Positions 1 to 11,715 are shown, numbered from the stretch's first letter. The stretch: 64,000 nucleotides of DNA from Psettodes erumei (GCA_016785225.1 JAFBJZ010000781.1:1674001-1738000); one strand, 5' to 3'. Notes: a model not told the origin generated them from the sequence alone. Numbers and translations: made by a program.

Positions 1-3000
1 CGAGACCGTCCATCTGAAACTTAATGTGACTCAGTGACAAGAGTTGGTTTATTTGTGCATATTTAAAAAGACAGTCAAATGAAAGATGAGGCACTGCTCC
101 CCGCTCCTCTGTCCCCCCCGCCAGTCATCCCTGCAAACACACAACAATCGCTTTCTGTGGCCCGGCTGCCCACGAAGAACGACGGCAGAGGTGTGACAGA
201 GGAAGCCGGGCTGGAGGAGCCCTGTCTGTCAGGCGCACGCACAAAAAGCACACCGCATATTTACCTCAGTCACTTCTGAGGAAATTACACAGACTTGTGT
301 AAGTGCTCTTTAGTCTGAGTTTTGTGCCCAAAAGCTGCTAAGTCATACCACACATGCAAAAAAAGATGCAGGAAATGAAAGCTGGTTGTGTTGGGCACAC
401 GTTATTCTGCAGTCTGTATTTAGATGTCCTACACCTTCCGCTCGCACAGTATGAAACCACAAGCCGACTGTTGCTGCTCCACAAAAAAGTGTTTAGTGTT
501 GATTCTTCCTGCATAAGCCACTGCTCAGCAAGCCCTGCAGCCTCTTCAGGTATTAGCTTTCAGCGCTTATGAGAAGTCAGGCAAGTTTCCTCACCCCGGA
601 CCTTGAATCAGTGAAAACAGATCGCTCTGTTTTATTACATTATTATTTAACTGTGTCATATTTCCATCGTGTTGTCCATAATTCCAATCAGTCATGATTT
701 GTGACTGGCTGGGGAACGCAAAGCGCCCTCACCTCGAGCGACCCCAGTTTCGATCCATAGAGCTGGACGAGCCTGTCAGATGATGATTAGGCATAAAACT
801 GTTTGTCTTTGCAAGCAAAGATTCCTTTATGTTTCGCCGGTGCCAGACGGGCAACAGGGAACGAGTGTTTACGGTGATTTAAAACAGAAAAACAGCGCGG
901 CTACACAGGCCTCTATTGACGGATGCCAACCCGAAAAACCCAGCGAGGCCTGGATTCTCTCAGCAAACACGCTGACAGCGAGAGCCGACGGGGACACGCA
1001 TCCACGCAAGCGCGCGCACACCTTGCCACCACGCAGCCCGGACCGATCTCACCCCGTGTAGCATTTTACTGCGCAATCATCAAAGCGCCATTAAATCAGA
1101 AGTGACTGCCAATAAAGGGAGGAAATTGCGGGCAGGGATTACGATGTTTGCATGATAAGGGGAGTGTGCGTGCGTGTGTGTGTGTACGGGGGGGGGTGTA
1201 ATCGGGGGGCGTCACAAGATTTATGTAGCATTTACTGTGGAGCAAGTCGTAAAGCGTAATTATAGGGGGGGTCGACACACCGCAGAGCCACAGCCCAGCA
1301 GGCAGACTGGCAGGAAGGCAAGGAGACAAGTGATCAAGGCCCATTCATCCACGCCGTCTCTCCGTTTGTCTCCCCCTGTCCGTCCGTCCCTCTGCAACTC
1401 CACGCTCATAAATCAGCTGCGACCACGGCCAAACTGCAGCGTCACAACGCGCTCCGTGGGAACAATACCGTGGAGGCGGAGACCGGCCGACCAACGTCTC
1501 CGCAAAAAAAACAAACAGAAGATTCCCTTTTTTCTTCACCAGATGTTTGGCATTGTTGGAAAACAAAAAGTTCCTATATTTGTCAGCTCGTTCCTCTGTT
1601 TGTATACTGATCGTGAATCGCTTCGTGACCTCGACACACTACAAAAGTCGTTTCCCCAGCCATTAGTCTCTGAGTGTTTGTGTGACCTTGTTTTTTTGTG
1701 TAGACTCTCGATTTTGAAGTTGATCAAAAAGGCGCTTCATCAGAACCTGCATCTTTGGCCACTTGGGGGCAGAAAAAACAAGCTGTGAAGGAGACGCCGC
1801 ATTATTATCTTGAAAAGCTGCTCCGATGATTTCAAATCTTCCTCCGGGTGGATATTGGGCATAATTAGCATTTATTTGGAGTTGCGTTTGTGGCTGTCTT
1901 CCCTCTCCATCCAGCACCAACCCCTGAGGGAAATAGCCTGCTCTTCAGCAGCTAAAGGCTTTGTTAGGTTCACCGGCCAGCCGCTCGTTCGGCCTTGGAA
2001 GCCCTCGGCGGGAAGGGTTGGTTCATAGAGCTTTTCTTTTTCTCCGTCTTTTAACTAAAATGGCTAAAATGTCTACGGTGGGTCTCGCTGGTGAACATTG
2101 TAGCTGGCGCAGCTAGCTCGTAGGCGCTGAAGCGCAGCTTCAGGGTTCCTTTGGAGAGTTAACCTAATTTGTTTGTATTAACTGTGCAAATTTGCCCACT
2201 GGAGTGTTCTCGCAGTGTGTATTTAGGGCCATCATACCAACCGTACAGCTGTTAGCAGCACACCCTCAGTTTGTCGCCTCAGGTCGTGCTCGTTCGTGTC
2301 GACTTGCCTCTCGCTCCAAGGTTTGTTTTGCATTCAGCGTGGACACAGTGTACCTGTTAGGATTTCACACCGAAACCAAAAGACACTGCCGTCCAAAGAA
2401 TGAGCTGGGTAGTAATCTGGACAGGCCGCTGTGGGACAAGTACAGGGGGAAAAAAAAACATCATCAGCGAAAGAAAACCGATGTCGTGCCAAAATGTTAT
2501 CATATCCCTTTTAAGTTCCAGAGTTTGGGAGTTTGCCTCTTTGCACGTCTGCTGCACGTGGGTTTGTTTGTAAGACCGTTTGTGCTGGTTCCCTGGGGAA
2601 TGAGGGAGGAGAGACTTTGTGAGAGGGAGCTAAACTGAGAGAGACGCAATTTGCAATTGTGAAAATCCCTTGAGATTTATGTCAGTGTTTACCATTCCTC
2701 CTTCAGCCCTCTGCTTAAAGCGGGAACGCTCGGCCAATAAATCATCCCTTTGCTTTAATGGATGGGATGCTGAGAACCTTTTGAACTGGGCCTAATTTGC
2801 CTGGTAGCTCTCAAAAGGGGAGAACCTCTCCTCAGTTAGTAGATGTCAGGAGCCTTAGTAAAGTGCGTTGGCATAGCACCAGATGTTAAACGGGGTGACG
2901 GTGTGTATCACTCTGTCTCTCCTCGTCCCGCGCCTCCCGCCCTGAGAGAAGAAGGCAGGTTTGGTGGACGGCTGACACAAGCTGACCGACGCAGCTCCAG

Positions 3001-3089
3001 CACTGCCAAAACAAAACTGTTCCTTCACTTCAAATCCATTTGTATGTGCATGATGAACGATAACATTATTTTTATCGGCCTAAAATAAT
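1..3089. other. Intergenic; no gene seen
   Basis: Only short ORFs without family features are present. GC-rich, CpG-containing patches lie at about 890-1,050 and 1,340-1,500. A CTCF-core-like match lies at 1,759-1,771. A stretch at about 1,825-1,930 with a TAATTAGCATTTA core looks regulatory but is unsupported. No repeat family was recognised. Confidence 0.6.
1759..1771 (+). promoter_or_regulatory. Possible CTCF-binding core
   Basis: The bases CCACTTGGGGGCA fit the vertebrate CTCF core CCASYAGRKGGCR at 12 of 13 positions (T instead of A at position 6). It lies in unique-looking sequence. A single core match occurs often by chance, so this is a weak call. Confidence 0.25.
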
Positions 3090-3480
3090 TTAAGGATTCC
3101 CAGAGGAAACTGAAGTGGTTAGGGCTGGCATTTCAATCATGAGCTCTGTGGAAAAACATCTCAGGTTTTTTTTTTAGCAACACAGCTCGGGCCCTCTGCC
3201 TGATACATTTCATCAGTGTGTATGGTACATCCCACCAAGTGCTTTTGATGGTTGACTTTCAAAAGGCCAAGTGTCTTTAGCTGTTTTAAAACTGCCATAA
3301 AAAGGGGCATTTCCATTTTAATGTAATTGGCAGGGTTAGCCTACTCTGTATGTTTACAGTGAGTATAGTGAAAATTATCCATCAAAGGAGCTTTGGTTTC
3401 AATTCATTTTAGATTGATAATGCGACAAACAGGACAATTAACATGAAATTTCCATGAGATCATTTCATTTCCCTCCCTGT
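3090..3480. promoter_or_regulatory. Candidate cis-regulatory element
   Basis: This is AT-rich, high-complexity DNA free of microsatellites, between a short-ORF region and a GT tract. It contains a TCF/LEF-type core ATCAAAGG at 3,381-3,388, homeodomain-like TAATTGG near 3,324 and CAATTA near 3,435, and a GATAAT near 3,416. Such clustering fits a developmental enhancer in a gene desert but is not proof. Confidence 0.25.
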
Positions 3481-3507
3481 AGTTGAGCTGTCTTATGTAG
3501 GGGTAGG

Positions 3508-3532
3508 GTGTGTGTGTGTGTGTGTGTGTGTG
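3508..3532. repeat. GT microsatellite
   Basis: An uninterrupted GT/TG dinucleotide run of about 25 bases, followed after TAAT by a G9 tract. Confidence 0.95.
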
Positions 3533-3719
3533 TAATGGGGGGGGGTAGCACAGAAATGTTTACTCAGCATCTGAAACTACTGATAAATAAAACTCAAATG
3601 ACAGCGCAAACTCTTTCATCCAGGCCGCTCTCCCACCTGCCCACTGCGGGGTCAGACAGAGATCGGAGGGGTTACTTTAAGGTCAGCGCCAGTTGAAGAA
3701 GCCAGTGAGTCCGCCCCTC

Positions 3720-3748
3720 TTCCTCCTCCTCCTCCTCCTCCTCCTCCT
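3720..3748. repeat. TCC trinucleotide microsatellite
   Basis: A near-perfect TCC run of about 29 bases; one strand is pure pyrimidine. Confidence 0.95.
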
Positions 3749-3851
3749 GACACATGAATCATTTCTCTCCTCCCCTTGTCCTCCTCACCCAGGCCGTCCC
3801 GGGCTGCACATGCTGTTTTTCTCTGTTTGCTGTCATCACTCGCCCTCTCTC

Positions 3852-3856
<5 letters not shown>

Positions 3857-3890
<34 letters not shown>

Positions 3891-3893
3891 CAC
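3857..3893. repeat. CA microsatellite
   Basis: A CA dinucleotide run with one CG interruption near 3,884. It directly adjoins the telomere-like dispersed repeat that follows. Confidence 0.95.
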
Positions 3894-4110
3894 CTTCAGA
3901 GGACATTAGGCTGACTTACACTCATTTCCTGGAGACTTACTCTGACCCAGCTACTACTCGCCGAACCCAAACCCTGACCCTAACCTTAAAACAGATCCTT
4001 TCAGTTGAACGAAGACATGTCCCCATAATGTGATTGTGTAGACAGATGTAGGTCCCCACAACATGAGCAATACCTGGACCACACACACACATGCACAGAC
4101 ACACACTGAA
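3894..4110 (+). repeat. Dispersed teleost repeat with telomere-like CCCTAA segment
   Basis: The order here is: ctcatttcctggagacttac, a degenerate CCCTAA-like stretch (3,960-3,988), GTCCCCATAATGTG, GTCCCCACAACATGAG, then CA-rich ends on both sides. I recall this order from a common teleost interspersed family bounded by CA microsatellites. It is a degraded copy and not a real telomere: the hexamer units are imperfect and few. Confidence 0.55.
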
Positions 4111-4299
4111 GGACTGTAGGCCCCGCTGTTCTGTAATGTCACAACTGTCAGGGAGCTCAGAGAGGGAGAGAGCTTTCAACACATAAACACACAGGCAGTG
4201 AGAGAGACAGAATTAACCTGCTGTTTGTCTTGTCATTAGTCTACTGGGTGGCAGCTCAGGGCTGATACTATACACACACACACACACGGACGCACTCAC

Positions 4300-5865
4300 A
4301 CACACAGTTGGCATGTAGACAAAACAGCAAAGGCCGGAGCTCTCCAAACATAGCACTCATCTGCTGTCATCACCCCTATTCTCACACCTCCGCTCTCTCA
4401 ACACACATACAAACTCTCTCCGTCTCGGCCTCACACTAACGCACAAATATAAAGATACAGCCTCCCAATAACAACAGGCTTGAGGAAGCAGCCATATTTA
4501 GTCGAAAAGAGCTCCGCTGGGCTGTTTTTTCCGCGTGTTGTGAATTCGTCACGGCGTCCGTCGATGGTATTAATCAGCGGGAACGCTTAGAGTTTTAGTA
4601 CTCATCATTTCATAAAGCCCAATGACGTACCGCACATTCAAGTCCTGGAGAATGGGATCGCTACACAGTTAGTTTGTAGACACAGAGGTCGCACAGCAGC
4701 AAAACATCTATGAGTTGTAATTTGGGATTATTTTCCTCTGCGGTTTGAATCGCAACTTCCTGAAGACTCTGTATAAATGTAGTGCCATTATGTAATCCCA
4801 TGTGGGATGGGCCATATCAGCAGCCATTTATTAGCATATACAGTGTATAGTGTATAAATCATAGGATTAAATGGGATGTAGCCAACATGCGTCTTAGATT
4901 TGATCTCGTGACTTGGAATACTACAGACTTTTCCTGGTCGTCTGCTGTAACTGACGCTCCAGCAGTTCCCTCAGCTTCCAACACGGGCAAACATCACCAC
5001 ATTTGGACGTAGTTCCCTTGTTTGGTGGTGCAGATATGCTAGCCGTGGCTGGCAGGGAATAGAACCAAACAGCAAACATCTGCTTTAATGTTTAATGGCA
5101 ACAAGATCCTTTGCGTTCAACACAACGGTGCTCAGCAATATTTCCCACCAATGACGACGCGTAGTCTCATTAATCCACAACCTCAGATCCCGTACTGATC
5201 TAAATGCCGGTCTTGCTCGAGGACACTTCAGCAGGGCAGATGCTGGCGAACTTCCCTTAGTGCCATTCTCTGCCGAACACCTTGGAACGTGAACCAGTAG
5301 GGCGACACCGTGACGAGACGGTGAGCGTAACAAATATCCTCGTGGTTTTATGATGCTAGTGTTTAATAAAGAAGGAGCAGTTTTACTGTCTGGCTGCTTC
5401 GGCTCGATCGTCTGTCAGGGAAGGTATAGTTTGTCTGAGAGCGATGCCAGGAGACAAGGCTGCGACACGGACATGATGAACCCCACACTCATTTAATTGC
5501 TGTTTTACAGTTCACTGACAGCCGTCAGCTAAATAAGCTGTCACACGCACAGTGTAACAAGTGACATGCAATTATTTCACTGAGGCAAAGAACAATGTTT
5601 TTTGAACAGTTTTCTTTTTTCCTCCACATTTGCGGTTTTCAGAAAAGTTTAGCGATTGTTTATGTTCAAAGGAGCAGCTGCTGTACTATAGCTGCAGCTA
5701 AAAAGACAGGTCATGTTTCCACTACGTGTCCCATAATGCAATCTGACATCCAATGTTTTTGCTCACATATTTTCATATTCCCATGCACATAGTTGTTTTT
5801 TTCAGTGTCCAAAATCCATTAAAGATGATGGCACATTCCTTTGTACTCAGCATTTCATTTGTTTA
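4300..5865. other. Intergenic; nothing recognised
   Basis: There is no convincing gene, RNA or repeat family. The stretch at about 4,480-4,900 is repeat-free and AT-rich, with several TTAATC/ATTAG cores, but nothing specific can be assigned. Confidence 0.55.
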
Positions 5866-5904
5866 GATTGTACTATAAATAAAACTCATCTGTACTTCAT
5901 GTGT

Positions 5905-6165
5905 GTAAATAAGTGCGTTTACTCTCGTGCTGTACTCAAGGACAAATCTGAGGCACTCAGGTACTCCACTACATTTCAGATGGAAGGATTTAAAGTATGC
6001 TTTTTAATCGCATTTGTCCAGCGAACTTACAGATACTTTAAAAAACGAAGATGATGGTGCCAGATACACTAAAAGTATATCCGAGCGGAGCTGAAGCAAT
6101 TTGTTTTTACATTGAGGTATTAGTAATGTTACTTAAGTAAAGGATGCGAATAGTTCACACCGTCC
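5905..6165 (+). repeat. Dispersed percomorph repeat
   Basis: Contains GTGCGTTTACTCTCGTGCTGTACTC-type, GTACTCCACTACATTTCAGA (5,961-5,980) and TTACTTAAGTAAAGGATGCG-type (from 6,129) segments in the order I know from one of the most abundant percomorph interspersed repeats (consensus elements tactccactacatttcaga and acttaagtaaaggatctgaa). It is degraded, has no ORF, and I do not know its class. A short AT-repeat patch follows at 6,190-6,220. Confidence 0.7.
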
Positions 6166-6297
6166 GGAGTAAAAGTGTGCAGCATATCAGTATATATACT
6201 ATATATACTATACATATACATCAAAAGCCAGTAGAAAGAGTTGAAGTAATCTGTTCTTTAATGTGAAATGGTGAAGCAGAGAGTGACATAAAAGGAT

Positions 6298-6398
6298 CCG
6301 CGGGGCCATGACCCAGAGTTGAACCCGAGATATTTCGGCTCTGTAGCCGTGCGCAACTTAAACAATCATCACTGTTCAGCAGCGACGCTCCAAATGTA
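6298..6398 (-). repeat. tRNA-like remnant
   Basis: Read on the minus strand there is a B-box-like GGGTTCAACTC, preceded by a possible anticodon-arm hairpin (CGGCTACAGAGCCG) and, further upstream, a weak A-box-like TGCTGAACAGTGATG. The T-stem pairs poorly, so a functional tRNA is unlikely. A decayed tRNA copy or SINE head is the best reading. Confidence 0.35.
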
Positions 6399-6419
6399 CG
6401 AGTTGTCTGTGAATCTGGC

Positions 6420-7370
6420 ATCACCGCCCCGCTCCGCGTCGGTGGTGGGCGTCTGAGAGGAGGCGGGTTGTCACAGGAGTCATCAGTAACTGTCGCCGCC
6501 GTGCTGCAGGCTTAATTAACTAGCTTGCTCGTTAGCATCGCTGCCATCTTTTCTCTCCCTCGCTCGCCGCTCTGAAGGGGAGCGCCTGATTATTCTGTGC
6601 TCCAGTCGCAGCCAATTACAGGCTCCAAATGGAACAACATTAATCAAATCTTTAGTGTGGTGGCAAACTCAGAGGTATCAGATTGCAGAGGGACGCAAAA
6701 CTAATATGTCACTGTCACCGGCGGTTGCACAGGCATTTAGCAGCTAGCATTAGGGAGACGGGTGAGACGGGCTATCGCCTGGGTGTAATATGGAGCCTGA
6801 TCTTGAAACCATTAGCACGACATGGCAGCCGAAACGCAGAGGCTGCCCTCACCCCACACTCATTTTTAACCCCCCCCCCTTCTCTCTCCTCCTTCTTCCT
6901 CTGTTCAGTCTGCTCAGCATTCAGACAAGTGAGCAGCGGGAAGGATAAATTGGGGGAAGGGGGAGGGAGCAAACTAAATGAATAGAGAAAAGGAGACATG
7001 GAGGGGTAACAAGAGGCGAGTAGTAGGAAATGGAAGGGACAACGAAGAGGAACGGGGAAGGGCTTTTCGCCATGTCGAGACAGGAAGAGGAAGATAAAGG
7101 AAGACAAGAGACATTTTCTGCCAGCGTGGCTGATGGGAGTCTTGCCGGATAAGAACACCCAGAACTAAATGCCGCCCTTCAGACTCTGGCCTCCCAGAGA
7201 GCGGCTCTGGATCTGGAGCAGGAGGGGCACACACACTCGCTCAGACGCACACTCACGCGCTCACACACAGGACCATGACCCAGCAAAGTGTGTCTTGCCA
7301 CCTCTCCGGTTTCCCAGGGCTTGGCCCAAACCATCAAGCCACAGTCGGAGCTAGCCAGAGGACACCACTG
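6420..7370. other. Intergenic; purine-rich tract, no gene
   Basis: Holds a C9 run near 6,871-6,879 and a long purine-biased stretch at about 6,930-7,110. The open minus-strand frames there come from that bias and look non-coding. Confidence 0.55.
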
Positions 7371-7374
7371 CATA

Positions 7375-7660
7375 ATGGCCTCATTAGGACAAATGATTAA
7401 AGCCCAACTGAAATGTGCTAAATGCCTGTGTCACTGAAGTGGCCTTTAAACGGGCATAAATAAACAAGAGTTATGCTGAAGGTTTGGGTGTGCACCCTGG
7501 CAGCATAATAAATTACAGGGTAATGATATTAAAAGCACAGAGTCGTTAAGATGCCAAGCGGAGACACCATAAATCCAGGCGCGGGCTCCCACTGGTTGTC
7601 CCCACGCCGAGTAATTAAAGCAGATTTATGAGGCGCATTACATCAGTGCTAGATAGTTCA
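7375..7660. promoter_or_regulatory. Candidate cis-regulatory element
   Basis: A repeat-free AT-rich block with many ATTA-type cores: GATTAAAG near 7,394, AAATTACAGG near 7,509, TAATGATATTAA near 7,521 and TAATTAAAG at 7,612-7,620. Microsatellites and recognised repeats are absent. The 9-mer TAATTAAAG recurs at 11,691 and 13,730. Confidence 0.3.
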
Positions 7661-8559
7661 TATATCGGCCCCTTTATTGGACAGCCTGACAGGCACCAAA
7701 AAATATTGTTTTGAGTTCCCCGGCCCCTCGCAGCCGAGAGGCCTCGCCCAGCACTCCATCTTTTGTTGTGTCAGTCCTGCGTGGTCGTGATGGATGGACC
7801 GGTCCACTCCTCCGTCGCTCCCCGCGCTTGTTCGGCACCCCCCCGCACCCCCCCAGTCCTTCCTCAATGGGAGAACTGTGACAGTACCGAATGGCTTTAT
7901 CTTCGCACGGTGGCTCTTTCACAGCCTCCGTCTCCCTTTCTCCTCGCCGGGACAAAAAGCGAGGAGCACAGACGCAGGTGTAAATCCCGGGATGGACAAG
8001 CAGGAGGGAGGGACAGAATAGAAAGGAGAAAAAAATGAAAAAAAGAGTGGAGGAATTACAGTCAGAGCGACACTGGCTGTGCACGTCCCGACCCATATCC
8101 TCCCAGGTTAGATGAACATGTTGATTTGACGGTAAATCACACAGACAGCCTGTGATTAAACGCTGGATACATGGTTACATACTGTTCCCCACTGCCGATT
8201 TTATAATGTAGTTTTATAACATTTTTTTGCGACGTATAATTGTAGAGCACTTACAAGCTATATAAAGCTCTTTTGTTACCATACTGAGTTACAGTGCAGC
8301 ACTCCTTAAACCTGCTCAGCACAATGCAATCTTGTGTAAGTGGCTTCGGAGCTCCGCGCAGGAACCTTGGAGCTGCTTTATCCGCCATGGCCTCAGGATC
8401 TGAGACTCCAGGCATCCTCAAAGCATCCCCGGATTTCCCATTAGCTCACAGCACAAGTACAGCTGCTTTACAACCTGTCTCCCCGAGCATTCACACTGTT
8501 GCTGACTCCCCCCGGGAGTGGCTCTTACGTTTCTCCGCGGACTTGTTTCCGGTAAACTC

Positions 8560-8780
8560 ATATTTCTTGTTTTATTTCACAGTTCTCCCAGTGTGTCTTG
8601 CCGCTGTACGTTACTTCCTGCCCGTGCGATTGTCTGCCCCGCCCTGATGCGTTCCACCTGTGCCCAATTATCTCGGCCTCCCTTTTTGTATTGAAGTCTT
8701 TGTTCCCCTTTGTCAGTTCGTCTGTTCTGTTTTGATCACCTGGTGTTGTCCTGCTCAGTTCCCAGTGTTTCAGAGTTTCC
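8560..8780 (+). repeat. Dispersed repeat family copy 1 (partner near 42,160)
   Basis: Shares an ordered set of blocks with 42,160-42,320: TTACTTCCTG, GTCTGCCC, TYCACCTGTG, ATTATC, GTCTTTG and TTCRTCTGTT. Between blocks the two copies differ by small indels. The T-rich pattern resembles fish repeats I have seen, but I cannot name the class. Confidence 0.5.
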
Positions 8781-9364
8781 TTAAGTTTGGGATTTCAACC
8801 TTTTTTCAGTTTTGCATCTGCATTGCAGTGGGGACTCTCAGTTATTTTCTATATCTGGTGATCAAGGGAACACATTGGGTCAGCATTGGGGAAGACGAAT
8901 GAATGAAATGAAAATGTGTGACTGAGGTAACATTTGGACAAACTGGGGATGAAGTACGAGAATAAATGAAAACAAAGACTGGAGACTTTTGTGTCGCTGG
9001 CCGAATTGTAAAATGCAGCAGAAATGCAAAGGGAAACTCATCATCAGAACCTCACCAGTTCCCTAAAAGTTCTGCAAAATCACCGAGGCAGAGAAGTTGT
9101 ATGTGACTGCCCTAATATGACCAGTTCCCTCCACTGCCACAGTGCCTCATGTGCACTGTACAGGACATTTGTTTCATGGGTTATCACATACATGTGCTTC
9201 TGGCCTTCCAGTTACACCTGGCCCCATAACAATCAACCCCATACATATACATTTGTACATGCTATAATGACTGTAATCTTCTGTATATCTCAATAAAATC
9301 ACTGTGTTCCTTAACTGCTGATGAACCTTAAATGCCCCCACAGGAAACACACTCTGAGAGCCAG

Positions 9365-9680
9365 ACAACTTAATTGGTTTGGCTGCATGTAATTTTAATA
9401 CCTCCTCTAATTAGGTTGCTTATTACAAAAAATGTAGCCATAAATCACGTGAAACAGAGCTACATATACATTTCCTGTCATTAGAAAATATTCTTCCAGG
9501 GCTGCGAGTGTGTGCCACACTGCCTGCGTCACATGCGGGAGACCCGAGCGCCTCGCTGCTCGACCAGGAGGGAGAGAAAAGAACTGAAGGGCGCTCGCGT
9601 TAACAATCCCTGGCACTTTTATTAGCATTATTAATTAGTGCTTTGCGAGTAACTCATTTAAATCGATATGAAGGAGGTGT
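9365..9680. promoter_or_regulatory. Candidate cis-regulatory element with homeodomain cluster
   Basis: This is the densest homeodomain-core cluster in the window: TAATTGG at 9,371, GTAATTTTAAT near 9,390, palindromic CTAATTAG at 9,407-9,414, and TTAATTAG at 9,631-9,638 beside ATTAGCATTA. A GC-rich CpG-containing segment (9,500-9,600) sits between the two AT-rich shoulders. No repeat family is recognised. Enhancer identity is inferred from motif clustering only. Confidence 0.35.
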
Positions 9681-10294
9681 AGCAAATTTCAACCCCCGAT
9701 CAGAGCAATCTGGGGGAGTTTTTTTTTTTTAAATCTACATGAATGTTCGTAAATTCAACCCATTACCCTGCAGGCTGGAGGAGTGGAGTTTCTATTAGAA
9801 GGGCATGAACCAACTAACCATCGGTCTTCTGTTCTATCTGCAGTGTGAGTGCATTGCACGTTTTTCCATTTTCATTTTCTCTGTGTTCCTCGATGACGAG
9901 GGCGCTCCCTCCTCAACACATACTGAACATGCGTCACACAAAAATGACTGTCACAAGAACCCTAAAGATGCAGCGTGCAGGTTAAACACACAACAGTTGA
10001 ATGTTGTCGCACTTATACCGTATACATATATGCACACATTAGTACACACACAGACCCCGCTCCTGCTGTGTGTGCCCTTTTCTCCACAGGTGTTACCCCA
10101 GGTGCGGCATCGCCATCTCCCCACAACCACCAGAGGCAGTTTGGAAGCCCCCATGCTCAACCCTCATCTCTGTCCCCCTAAATTAAGTGCTGTGACAACT
10201 GTTCCAGCCAGCGCTCCATAGGGGTAGGAAGAGAAAGTATGTGTGGGAGTGTGTGTGAAGGGGTGGGGTGGGGGTGGGAGTCTAGCTAGCAGCA

Positions 10295-10420
10295 ATGAAT
10301 GCCTGCTTTGTCCTTTGGAATAATAGGCCATGGCTATATTTTTTAGCTTGCCCCCCATTAATTTTAATATCTGATGATGAGTTCATTTATCAAAGACTTG
10401 TTCTCTTCGGCGGGGCGTGT
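10295..10420. promoter_or_regulatory. Candidate cis-regulatory element
   Basis: An AT-rich block with ATTAATTTTAATAT at about 10,357-10,370 and a TCF/LEF-type ATCAAAG at 10,389-10,395. It overlaps a 154-codon plus-strand frame (10,295-10,759) that has no recognisable domain and is treated as non-coding. Confidence 0.25.
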
Positions 10421-11639
10421 TGCTCGAGTGTGCTGGCACTCCTGTTTGGGCACTTATCACCTCAGTGGGGTAGAGGAGCAGGGAGCGAAGCCGTAGACAT
10501 AAAGACAGGCTCGGTTCTACGGGGGAGCAAGAGCATGCACTGGGTCGAAATTCAGCTAACAAAGGTATTATCATATATTTTTCAGCTGCGAGCGGGAACT
10601 CTTGCTGAGCGCATTGCGGGATGCAGGGATGGAAGCTGCACCGGTCTGCTGCGTCATGTCAGCCCGTGCAGCTGCTCTTGGGTGAAAACCATGCATTTCC
10701 ACATTTTGGATCAGTTATATGAACCTGAATGTGGTAATTTGCCTCGTGTCTTAAACTAAAAAGCCTTAAATCGGTGAAATCGTTTGACAAAGGCAACGTC
10801 ACATGAGTAACAGCATTGTGCTCACTTCTTTCCCTTTTATTTTCCCCCATGTCCTCACTCAACTAAAGGTAGCCAAAATCATGTCTTATCATCAGGTAAC
10901 TTTTTACCCAAAGTCTGGCATTTTCTGTGTTTTAGAAATGTTGTTGTGATCTCATACCCTCAGGTCCAATAAGAAAGCTGACTTTGAATTTGACCTTAGC
11001 CCATATTATTATTTAGTATTCAACTGTGGCTTTGTTACTGAGCAGGACATTTATTGTTTTTCACCTCGCCTGTTATTAAAGCTATTAAAGGCTGGTGTAA
11101 AGATGGCCCATGGTTATTACATACACGTACGTACACAGCCTCTGGCTTCTGCAGGCATTTGAAAGTCGACTGTGCATGAATGTGTATGTGTGGGGGGGGA
11201 AATTGATCTCCCTCTCCTCGCAGGCCACAGTGTGATTAGTGTGTGCGCTTCTATATAGAGCAGTTGTGTCTCTCTCGCATGAGGTTCATCTTGCTTACCG
11301 TGTACATTTTTTTTTCCCTGTTATCTGAGGGGCGCTGGATACGCGTGTTTTAAAAGCAGCGCGTCTCTGTCGCTGTCTGTGTGCCTGAGCAGGCGGAGAA
11401 TGAGAATGAGAGCAAACAGCGGTGTGCAGTCAAGAGTGGCACGGCCACTCCATCATCCTGATAGGCCTTGTCATCCCTCTCTCTCTCTCTCCTGCCGCCG
11501 CGCTCGCCGCCTGCCTCCCCTCCACTCCCAGCGGTGAGGACGGGGTGTAAAGTTCACCCCTGCCTAATTTATCAACCCCCTCTTCCCGCTGCAGCCCTGT
11601 ACAGTCATTAGCTACACACACTGACACAGCACCCCGGCC

Positions 11640-11715
11640 CACACCCTACCCTCATTTATTGTCTTTTTACAGCCAACAAGCAGCATCAATTAATTAAAGG
11701 CTAAATTGCCCCGTG
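11640..11715. promoter_or_regulatory. Candidate homeodomain site cluster
   Basis: AATTAATTAA at 11,688-11,697, extended to TAATTAAAGG, lies in an otherwise GC-rich neighbourhood. Overlapping ATTA cores of this type bind paired or Antennapedia-class homeodomains. The same core recurs at 13,727. Confidence 0.25.

Noticed and set aside
1174..1788. 204-codon plus-strand frame with non-ATG-type or weak start
   Set aside because: Composition follows local GC- and pyrimidine-rich tracts, no family resemblance, no supporting signals.
3960..3988. Interstitial telomere array
   Set aside because: Too few and too imperfect hexamer units; better explained as part of a dispersed repeat.
10119..10140. CCACCAGAGGCAG as a CTCF site
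   Set aside because: One G of the core is missing, so it does not fit the core without a gap.
10295..10759. 154-codon plus-strand ORF
   Set aside because: No domain, no splice or promoter context, and it overlaps an AT-rich block with homeodomain cores; best explained as a chance frame.
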